Shown: positions 54,987 through 64,000 of the stretch, piece by piece
How positions within the stretch are numbered: the stretch's first letter is position 1
Layout of the letters: every line of letters begins with the position of its first letter
NCBI GenBank assembly: GCA_033297075.1
Contig: MU858071.1
Span: 1-64,000 of the forward strand
DNA from: Rhypophila decipiens
Taxonomy: Eukaryota > Ascomycota > Sordariomycetes > Sordariales > Naviculisporaceae
Direction: 5' to 3'
Length of the DNA: 64,000 nucleotides
Program-made: the position numbers and the translations under genes
Notes under the pieces: generated by a model
What the model saw: only the letters and a program-made list of their open reading frames with translations
Told to the model about the DNA's origin: nothing
The model's database searches: none

Positions 54987-55619
54987 TTTGTTGAATGTCT
55001 TGTTGTGTTGTTGTGGTGTATATGGAGAGAGGTTGAATCAGTCGCAATGCGGTGGCGTTGGTCGCAGTCGGAATGTCAATGAACAGGTTGTACTGTATCC
55101 GTGGATGAAGTTCTTCGTGCAAGAAGATTGACTCCTCAGGGAATGAATCACAGATTATAGTTCTCTGCGACCGCGACCGGGGATGACTTAAGGCGCGGAA
55201 TGGACAAAGTTGAGTTGTTGGACGATGAACCTTGTGATAAACTTCAAGCGGATGCGCTTGCAGTTGTTCGGGGAAGGGGCTGAGGCTTGTACGGGGTACA
55301 TACTCCTTATCAGTACTATAAAACCTCTCAAAGTCACCGCAAGCTCTCCCAAATTTGATCTTTCTTTGTAACGCTTTCCGCCACACAAATCTAGCCACAA
55401 CTAAAAGGTGGGGCCATCTTCCGCAAGCCAAGACTTTTCCAGCTGTGGCGGTGCTGCCCCGCAAATTTCTCCAACCCTACCAGACCAGGTGAATTTTGGC
55501 GGCTCAAGCCCACAAATCACTTAGATCCTCGAATTTTGAGCTCTCGACTCTCCAACCCGCCGACATCCCTCCCCTTCATCAACACCACTCAACGTGTCGA
55601 CGACGGACAAATCGCCAAG
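54987..55619. promoter_or_regulatory. Divergent promoter SDE2 / RPS10
   Basis: 633 bp between opposite starts. The RPS10 side has a pyrimidine-rich leader of the kind common before ribosomal protein genes. No other gene supported. Confidence 0.5.
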
Positions 55620-56474
55620 ATGCTTATTCCTAAGGCAGACCGCAAGGCGATACACGAGGTATGCGATTCAATTTCCCGGGTTGCACTTTCTTGTTTTCTA
55701 ACAGATGGGGACGACGAAAAATAAATCTCTTGGTGAGGGCCTGGGCTGACAATTTGACAGTATCTCTTCCGGGAGGGTGTTATGGTCGCTGCGAAGGAGT
55801 AGGTTCTCATTTCCTCGTCGATCGTTCCATAAATCCTCGGTTTTCGATTGCATTTCGTTGAATTGCGCATAAAACCCACCATTTCCGAACGCATTATACC
55901 GATCCCACGATTCTGCATCGACCGCAACACAATCGCGCACCGAGAAGACAAACACGCTACCGCAGAATGCTAACTTTGCCTCGTCGCTTAGCTATGAGTC
56001 GACCCACGAGACCGGTATTCGCAACCTCTTCGTCATCAAGGCTTGCCAGTCCTTGACCTCCCGCGGCTACGTCAAGACCCAATTCTCGTGGCAATACTAC
56101 TACTACACCCTCACCCCCGAGGGTCTCGATTACCTCCGGGAGTGGCTCCACCTTCCCGCCGAGATTGTCCCCGCTACCCACATCAAACAGCAGCGATCTC
56201 ATGCTCCCCCCCGTGGCATGATGGGCGGTGACGAGCAGCGCGAGCGGAGAGGATTCGGTGGCCGTGGCCGTGGCGACCGTGGTGACCGTGAGGGTGGTTA
56301 CAGACGCCGTGATGCTGGTGAGGGCAAGGAGGGCGGTGCCCCTGGTGACTTCCAACCCCGATTGTAAGTTGCGGTGGTACTCTACTTGGGCACGCGACGG
56401 TTTGACTGACTCTTTAACACAGCCGTGGTGCTGGACGTGGTGCCGGACGTGGCGGCGAGGCTCCCCCTGCCTAG
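55620..56474 (+). CDS. RPS10: 40S ribosomal protein eS10
   Basis: Small-subunit beak protein. Four exons (55620-55658, 55761-55798, 55992-56363 and 56423-56474) give 166 residues. The N-terminus is [20 protein letters not shown], followed by [20 protein letters not shown]. The highly conserved core is [20 protein letters not shown], then [20 protein letters not shown]. The C-terminal tail is rich in Arg-Gly ([15 protein letters not shown], then [17 protein letters not shown]). Introns are 102, 193 and 59 nt. The second intron ends after GCTAAC and TTAG at 55991; this acceptor alone gives a continuous reading frame. Confidence 0.95.
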
Positions 56475-57341
56475 GCGACAGATGGAGCTGGCGCAAGCTC
56501 ACGAGACGCGCCTGTCGAGGTTGTCCCCGACGGATGGTAACTTGTCTATGACGGCACGACACGACATGTACTCCACACCCAAGAGTGAAATGGGTCGACC
56601 AACAATTTTCACCAACTCGCCACTCGGCTGGGTGGTTTAACGTGAGGAGTTTGGTGGCTAGATGCCCAAGGTGGGAGGCAGTGATTTGCTGTCAACTTTG
56701 GGAGGTAAATGTCATGAAAAGGGTACTCTAGACAACCAAATTTCAGAGCCGGTCAATGATAAATGGTCAGGCTCTCCGGGTTGGCAGGAAGTCCAATATA
56801 ATCCTTTCCAGTATCTTGAGAAATCTAGCCTTGATGGTATATGTGCTGCGTTGCGGCGTGGAGACATCATGGGCACAGCGTTTGCCTAGATGTCGGGTGT
56901 GTATTGTGAGGTCTTGGCCAACCAGATCCGTCCCTTATAGAATTCTGAGCCAAATAACAGGCATATTTGCGGTTCGGTCTTGCAGGAATTTTGCCACGTT
57001 AAGTTGAATAATTCGTGAAGGATTTGAGCGTGCTATTGCTCGGCTTGGTCCGGAGTTGTCGCTGCTGCAATTTGTAGTCGGCTGCTTCTAAGCCGTTTTG
57101 CCCCTCAAAAGCTTCATTAGGCAGGTCCGCCTTTGAACACAACCACCCCACATTTTGTCTCAACCTCAAGACTGTCTGAACTTGCACAAACTCCGAACCA
57201 GACAGGTCGTACGCTTCTATTTCGGTACTATAGCCAGCAAGATCCTTTCCCATTAAATTTTTCCACTTTTGATTCCCGGCCAGACCAAAAAAAGAAGAAG
57301 GTCAAGGAACCCAGTGCCCAAGCAAGGTCAAGCAAAGCAAA
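56475..57341. other. Intergenic between RPS10 and the PITH gene
   Basis: 867 bp with no supported gene. It holds the RPS10 3' end and the PITH promoter. Confidence 0.5.
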
Positions 57342-58315
57342 ATGTCACATTGCCACGATGAGCACCACGATCATCATGGTCACGACCACGGCGAGCACGA
57401 TCACTCGGATGACATCACGCCTGCGTTGCAGTTCTCTCTGTACCAGCACATCGACTTTGACGGGGTCGTCACCATGAATGAGGCCGAGGACGGGTCTGGC
57501 AAGGCAGTTCTCAAGAAAACTTGGGCGGAGCGGATGGCGCCTGAGCCTGAGGTGGCTAGTGACGCTGATGAGCAGCTTTTGATAAATATTCCGTATGTTT
57601 TTTTTTTCGGTTTATTTATCTTTATCTTATGCCTTTATTTCGTTTTCCTTCCTTGTTGGCGTCTTTGGAGGTGTGTTTACATGGCTTCGTTGCTGAGTCT
57701 GGCTTATTCAAACAATTCGGATATGCTCATCGAGAAGTCACTGAGCACAGGATCATCTCACTCACCTCATACCAGACAGAACTCAACCCTTAAACATAAT
57801 CCCTCCCCCCGCCCCCCATTCTCCTTTTTAATACATCTACAATCTACGTCTTATATCATCTTTCACTACATCCTTACTAACAGTCCAACAGCTTCACAGG
57901 CCAAATAAAACTCCACTCAATTCTCCTCCGAACCTCGCCCTCAGAATCAGCCCCCCAGACCCTAAAAGTAATCATCAACCGCGAAGACATAGACTTCTCG
58001 GCAGCCGAGGAGTTACCCGGCACACAAACCTTTGACCTAGTCCAAACTAGCGATATTCAAGAACACGCCGTCAAGCGAGCCAAATTCAACATGGTCAGAC
58101 GGTTATCTCTCTTCTTTGCCGACAACTTTTCCGACGGTGACGAAGATGCCACTAGGATATCGTATATCGGGTTCAAGGGCGAGTGGATGCCTGTTGGACG
58201 GGCGCCGACGAATATCTTGTATGAGGCGGCTGCTAACCCTGCTGATCATAAACTAAAGGGGACGGGGGTGAATCAGGTTGGTGGTGGGATTGGTGGGCGT
58301 GGGCCGGGGATGTGA
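57342..58315 (+). CDS. PITH-domain protein (PITHD1 / DUF1000)
   Basis: The PITH domain is the proteasome-interacting module of thioredoxin-like protein TXNL1; stand-alone members such as PITHD1 bind the 26S proteasome. Exons 57342-57592 and 57892-58315 give 224 residues. A His/Asp-rich N-terminus (CHDEHHDHHGHDHGEHDH) precedes the domain, which reads LYQHIDFDGVVTMNE, then LLINIPFTGQIKLHSIL, REDIDFS, VRRLSLFFADNFSDGDED and TRISYIGFKGEW. The intron is 299 nt, unusually long here, with a T-rich donor side and a TACTAAC branch site. The last residues are Gly-rich. The His-rich stretch could bind metal, but this is conjecture. Confidence 0.92.
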
Positions 58316-60278
58316 GGCTTGGAAGAAGGGAAGGGATGTTTGAACTGCTTGGATGGGCTCTGCAAGCTCTGTCAGATACATGGGAAGGGGACCTTCTGGA
58401 GAGGCTATGGAGCTCACTCACTCTTGAATCTGTTGCGATGCTTTATCCAGAAAAGTCAGCTCCTGTTTTACCTCGTCCAGGGGGGTAATCAAGAGATAAG
58501 TAGCTCTCCCTAGAACGGATATAGGAAGATAGAAGAGCATGATGAATATAGGCAGTCCTTTCAGCAATCTCTCTCTCTCTTTCTTTTCTTTTAGGTAGAG
58601 ATACACGCAACATCTCAAGCGTAAATGAAAAGTAGTAATTAAGTATAACATATAAGACGCACTGAGTAAGTAATAGAGGTTTTCCCTTCTGGTCCGTTTT
58701 ATTGGGAAGTGCACTAGCAATGGACTGACAAGTAACCGCTGTGTAGTGAATACATTTATTCGTCTTGGTATATAAGAAACCTACCTGTCAAGGCAATAGA
58801 CAGCCTTGACTGGGTAGTACTGTAGATGCTGGAGATAAATAGTACTGAAGTAATGACCGACATTATTAAAGGAATAAATCACTGAGGAAGTTGAGTGAGT
58901 GATCAAGTGAGTGAAATTGAGCAAGTGAGTGTACAAGTAGCAAGTAAGTGAGCGAGCAAGTGGCAAGTAGTGAGTGGGCCGAAGGTTTGAGAAGATAAAA
59001 AAAAGAAAGGACGAGAAGATATGAGACAACAAGCACCAATATAACTCAGGGCGTGGGTGGACATTCAACACCCCCGAGGTAATCATGCAAGATACGTAAG
59101 CAGGAGAGGACCTTTTGGAACCTTCAGCGGTTGAGGTAGTGAGGGCATGGAAGTATCTCGGTGTGCGTCAACTCGCGGATATACTTTAGAAGGGACCCAT
59201 TTACCTCCACGCCGGTGTTATCCATATGCTGACCACTTCCGCCACCCGTCAGAGAAGGCTTCGTGGGGGAAGCAGTCCATGAGTTATCTCCCCGCAAGTT
59301 CCGGTAATTTGGTCGGGAACGACAGTTGGATGGCGTCTTTACTTTACGTACATCATGTATCCCGTCGGGTCATGCTTGGACGATTTGTAAAACGGCGAGT
59401 TGGTGGAGAGGAGAGTCACGTTTTGTGGCTTTACGAGCACAACTCCACGAGTGCCCATGTACGTGTACACACTCCTAGATACCCGCCTGGTAGGTCGGTC
59501 TATCAGCCGGCCAGTCTCTCTTTATCAGTGAGCGAGTATAGGTAACTATCGCAAGCCATCTTCTCCACTTATACACGCAGCTTTACTGTTCGATAAAATG
59601 GATACATGCCTCACCATGTACGACTAGTATGGATGCAAGATATTTGCTCACTGGGGTAACAGGCAACATGGGGAAAGTCTGATCCAAGTTCCATGGCAGA
59701 TCGGCAAGCCATGTAGATAAAATCGGCCGTTAACGAACTCGCCATTGTCAGATTTTGAGGAGATACCAAAGCCAACCGGCTAGCAAACCACAAAGTATGC
59801 AGGAGATACAAGCAAGTCCAGTACGTGAGTACCGAGTAGCCTGGTCTCGTACGATCGTAGGGTGTGCCCAACGGCTCATCGACACAACGAATATCCAAAA
59901 GCATGAAATCGGCTCCAAACGGTAAATACAGTGGACAATGGCAGTTCAAAAAAGGAAAAAGGAAAACAAACCATACAGCACTAGGGATCCACTGGTCGTC
60001 ACGGACCCAACTACCAACCGATATGGCTGTCACCTGTTTATCTTGACGAGAGACGGACGGGGTCACGAGGGTTCAAGTGCGTATGGTCGTATGTGGAGGG
60101 TTGGGAGGACGGACTAGCTATCACACTGATGCGTCGGTCAGACAAGCAGACGAGGTCCTTGGAAGTCGTACATCTTGTGAATCACCAAGCTCTAATTATT
60201 AGCCCCGGGACGAATCACCATTATGCCCCTACCATACCATGCGTATAACCTCTATAGTATGCCCCTTACCATGCCCAT
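58316..60278. other. Gene-poor 2-kb region, PITH 3' side / TMEM135-like 3' side
   Basis: No supported gene. A degenerate GTGAGT/CAAGT-rich repeat lies at 58887-58977. Scattered short frames show no recognisable product. Confidence 0.5.
58887..58977. repeat. Degenerate AAGTGAGTG-type simple repeat
   Basis: Irregular tandem copies of AAGTGAGTG and CAAGT over about 90 bp. Confidence 0.7.
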
Positions 60279-62056
60279 CTAATACTCCAACACCTTGCCC
60301 AAAACTTTCCCCAACACCCCCCTCACCCTATTCTGATTCTCCAGAACACAAGTAAACACAACAGCCGTACTAAACGCAAAAGCAAGATTCTCCCTCCATT
60401 GCTTATCAAGCGCATAGCGTCTCGGGAGCAGCGTAGCAAGTGCCCTGGGCGCCACAAAAAGCGCCATATCCTTCCGCCTCCCAGCAACCTCAATCAGTAT
60501 ACTCCAGCCACAAAGCAAACAGCCCGCACCGACACACAACCCACCATCAATAGCCTGTCTCGCGGCCGTATGTTTCCCCAGAATGTGCGGACCAACCCTC
60601 GTCCGGGTTAAGCAAACGCCGTAATAAAACAGCGTGATGAAGGCGCCCAGGAACGCAGAGGATCGTGCAGCCGAGACTAAGGCTCTTATCAGCCCCTTTT
60701 CGTTCGGGTTTCGAACTACGAGGAGGAGGTTCAACGGCAAGTACATGGCCATGCTCCACCTGAATGATCGAACAAATCTCGACAAAGCGTGGTACTCACA
60801 CGACGGGCCACAGCCCATATGCACCACCTCGCATGGGAAGGGCACTGACTTGGCAGGATCGCCCCATTCCACCGGCCAGCGGTACTCCTCGCACATGCTG
60901 CCTAAAAGGTGTGCCTGTCCGGTATCCTTGCCGTACAAGAGTGTGCGGTTCCGAAAGCGAGCAAGAGCCTCGATCAGCCGGGGGTCGACAGACGCGGCGG
61001 AGCAGATCCACTTGTTATAGGCGCGTGGCAGCCGTTCGGGGAAGTAGAACCAGGTCCACATTACCAGACCGCTGGAGAGGGCGAAGATGGCGGGATCTGC
61101 TAGGTCACTGACGGCTGACTCGAGAACAGTCTGTTTCTTGCCCCGGGCGAGGCGGGAAGCCTTGCGCCGGGACCATAGCTCGCCGCCAATCACGTCTAGA
61201 GCTCTTGTCACGGCGAAGAGGGAGAGGTCTAGCGTTCGGCCTGCATAGTGGACTGTCTTTTTGGCACCTGGGGAAGAGTTGTTCTCAATGACTTCGGAGA
61301 AGCCAGCGGTTTGCTTGGATTGAAGAAGCTGCAAGCTCAACCAGGCTGCGATGAAGGATGCAAACCATCTCGAAAGCCTTGGCAGGGGGGGTATGTTAGC
61401 ATTGTTGCGCGGGGAAACGAGACGAGATTATGGGAAAAGGATGTAAACGGTGATGTAACTCAAACTCACCTTTTGCGAGCCAGCTCCGAAAGCTTCTCAG
61501 TTAAGCGATCGAGTGCAGCTTTCAGGGGTATCTGGCCCAAGATGGCAGTTTAGTGTTCCGCTCATGGGGGAAGTTTTGAATTATGCATGCAAAGGTCAGG
61601 AGGAAGATGAGACTTTGGCAAGGCAAGACATACCTCGAGTAAAGTACTTCCTCCAGCAAGGGCGGCGCAAAAGGTGGGAAACCGCTGCCAGTCAAGTCCA
61701 CTTCGCAGGATGTGTCGCAATGCCACCAGGAAAGGCTGGTGCTGCTGTGGCGGCTGCTGGTCCTGATGCTCCACAGCGGCACCGTTGGAAAGAGACGTGC
61801 GGGTGCTGGTGGCGGCGGCATCTCGACTCTTTCTTCCTCGTTTTGCAACAAGGCGCTGGAAAACCAAGGTTAGCAGCCTTGGTGCAACGGTCGATGCATA
61901 GCCAAACAGATAGGCGCGAAGAAGTGGTCGTAGCACTGGAGGGATCGCGTGGTCCCACGTGGTGATCCTCTGTCCGGGTATTCTTTCTCCTGGTATTATC
62001 CTGCCCCTGCGGCGAAGCTGAGGGACAAGAGGTGGCCCTGCCGATGAAAGTGTCAT
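60279..62056 (-). CDS. Multi-span membrane protein, TMEM135-like
   Basis: Exons 62056-61634, 61531-61470 and 61377-60279 join in phase to 527 residues. The N-terminal 140 residues are basic and polar. Several hydrophobic segments follow (WFASFIAAWLSLQLL, IFALSSGLVMWTWFYF, MAMYLPLNLLLVV, AFLGAFITLFYYGV, LAFAFSTAVVFTCVL). A cysteine-rich loop CEVVHMGCGPSCEYHALSRF before a YLPLN span resembles the TMEM135 signature (Cys, His, SC, then an FRW-YLPL span). TMEM135 proteins act in mitochondrial or peroxisomal dynamics in animals; the fungal role is not established. A longer start at 62092 is possible. The introns are 102 and 92 nt. Confidence 0.7.
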
Positions 62057-64000
62057 GACTATGATTGCTGAGAATAATGAAATATCAAACAAGGAATAAA
62101 AAAGAGTGTGACCCCGTTACGGTAAGTTGCCCACTGAGGCCTTCATGGACCGAAGCCACTGAGCCGCCGCTTGGTATGAACCGAGGCCGACGCGACTGAA
62201 CAGTGCCGTCCACCGGCAGCCACAACCCTGATGGCTCAGAACGAGAATTTTATGCCGCAATATGAGCAAACTCTAATGGATGTGTGGACGATCGATCGAT
62301 CGATCGGGTGTGTTCTCTTTGATAATGAATTCAGGCAAGTTCGGCCGGTGGCCGTGGTGGTGGTGCAGCTGGCTTGAAGCAACAAAACCGGGACGTGTTT
62401 GTCAGTTTTGTGGTGATCTGACATTAGGTATAGGTAAACTGCCCGTTAAGTACTGTTGCAGTGTCGTTACAAGATCTACGGTACGGAGTGAACCCCTGAG
62501 CCGAGCCGAGCCAGTACCTCGGGATTGCACCCATATCAAGGAACAAACTCCCGGGACGTGTATCAACTCCAACTCGTGCTCCTGGCATGTACCATTAGAT
62601 GTATTGCAAATTGGATGATTTGACGGAATTATCGTGTGTTTGTTGATTTTAAGGGCGTCAGTCCATGTTGTCAAAGATGTCATCACCATTGGACCCCGTC
62701 TGTGTTTGCACGACGCTAAGACTGGAGGCGGCATACATACATACTCTACTACAGAGACGGTATCGCTTCCTTGAACAGAGAAGCCCGAATCTAATCTACA
62801 GATAAGCCCCATAAAGTATAAACGCTCGTATGCACCGGCGCCGTGCGGCTTTGACAAGAGGGCCGGGTTTTCCATGTTGATATCACGAAGCACCTTCCCA
62901 GTCGGGACCAGACCAGGACCTCTCTGGTGACACTGTCACGGTAGAGATGTTCTGCACGCACGTCTTCTCGAATCTGGAAACACTTGGCGACCAACCCGAG
63001 AGAGCCCCATCTCTCCTCCTCCCTGACTTGCCAGTTGACAGGCCCGAACCAGCGTGTAATTACGGATGGTAACCCAGCCCCAGTAAGCAGATCGCACAAT
63101 CGACAGTGACTTGCATCCATTGCATGGCTCAATTTCGGCCCTATGACTGGGTCGGGTGTTGATGTCGTCGTTGATGACAGGCTGGGTGCATGGCATCCTG
63201 GACGGTCTTACCCAGTGCGCTAGCCTCGACCCCAGCTTCGACTTGGCTCTGGGGGTGATTGTCGTGCACGACGGCGACGAGACATGCTCACGGTTTTCCA
63301 GAAACCATGGAGGCGAATTGACCGAGCGGGATGTGACATTGGAGGACGTCTTGTCATTAATCGAGATGAGACTTGAGACGGTGGCCGGGTGGTCGGGCTT
63401 GTTGAGTTGGGTGTACGGATACGTACGTAATATACCTACGGCGGATGTATCAAGGCGACAAGCGGCTTGAGACGGAATTCGGGGATCGGGGATACGCACA
63501 AACCTACGCACGGTAGCCCGTCATAAAGTGAGAGGTGATTGCGGCTCCCAGAGGGATTTGGACGGACACAACGCAGCATGTTCATGCTGTGCTATTCTGT
63601 GGCTTGTTCTTGACTTTCCTTTGCGATGTGAGGTGGAGCCTGGGGAACTGGATGCGGGGCAATTGGGCGACATGTTGAGGTCTTGAGGACCTGAGTGGCA
63701 TTTTTTTTGAGCATGTGATTGTGGCAGGAGACATCCCAAGGCCAAGGCAAACCTACTCGGTACTCCACCACCGCCTCCAAGCCTCCAAGCCTCCAACCAA
63801 ATCAACCAAACCCAATCCAACGTCACACCTCCACCTCCGCATTATTTCCCCTGTTATTATAAGGGTTATGCCGACAAATTATTGAAGTGTACACTATCAA
63901 GCGAGCAACTACTTAGGTTTCGACTTTCGAGACACTGCTGTGGTAAATAGAGTCGGGGCGGGGGCCCCCGCAAAGAGGGACGACCCGGGAACCAAAGTCT
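62057..64000. other. Right-hand gene-poor region
   Basis: No gene I can support. It includes a GATC simple repeat at about 62289-62306 and a CCTCCAAG repeat near 63774-63800. Frames of up to 191 codons are open but lack recognisable features. The start of a gene lying to the right cannot be excluded. Confidence 0.45.

Noticed and set aside
62936..63511. 191-codon minus-strand frame near the right end
   Set aside because: No motif, no plausible introns and no hydrophobic or repeat pattern; overlapping frames on the other strand are equally open.

Overview
The window is nuclear DNA of a filamentous ascomycete (Pezizomycotina, probably Sordariomycetes). The evidence is: short introns, mostly 51-167 nt, with GTRNGY-type donors and CTRAC/ACTAAC branch sites; a nuc-2 type PHO81 orthologue; a DASH complex subunit; and a 2-kb AT-rich block with the look of repeat-induced point mutation (RIP). 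I reconstructed 24 protein genes by joining exons in phase. No rRNA gene, intact tRNA gene, CRISPR array or autonomous mobile element was seen. All gene names rest on reading translations by eye, with no database search.

Layout. 1-2040: AT-rich block, interrupted by a 115-bp island of normal composition. 2.8-9.1 kb: alanine-glyoxylate aminotransferase (AGX1), retromer VPS29, and a membrane-anchored type-B carboxylesterase. 10.1-16.9 kb: shugoshin and DASH subunit DAD2 head to head, then an uncharacterised protein with a TPX2-like motif. 17.7-21.4 kb: the phosphate-sensing SPX-ankyrin regulator nuc-2/PHO81. 23.5-26.2 kb: CUE5 and ESCRT-III VPS20 head to head. 27.1-28.5 kb: LEU2. 29.0-32.6 kb: HECT ligase HUL4. 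34.2-35.2 kb: a TDP2-like phosphodiesterase. 36.4-38.6 kb: a CHY/RING ligase. 39.4-41.1 kb: MZT1 and kinetochore SPC25. 41.8-45.5 kb: a large RRN6-like protein with an internally repeated N-terminus. 45.9-49.8 kb: COPII SEC31. 50.7-58.3 kb: an RRM protein, a B12D/NDUFA4-like mitochondrial protein, COX12, SDE2, ribosomal protein eS10 and a PITH-domain protein. 60.3-62.1 kb: a TMEM135-like membrane protein. The last 1.9 kb holds no gene I can support.

Themes. Most neighbours are arranged as divergent pairs with convergent 3' ends. Four recognised mitotic genes (SGO1, DAD2, MZT1, SPC25) and one candidate (the TPX2-like gene) lie within 31 kb. Two genes for cytochrome-oxidase-associated proteins (B12D/NDUFA4-like and COX12) share one 497-bp divergent promoter. 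Four ubiquitin-linked genes are present (CUE5, HUL4, CHY-RING, SDE2).

The most unusual structures are in splicing: a 3-nt exon in COX12, a 16-nt exon in the B12D-like gene, and a start codon split by an intron in nuc-2. MZT1 and the B12D-like gene are easy to miss because their exons are very short.
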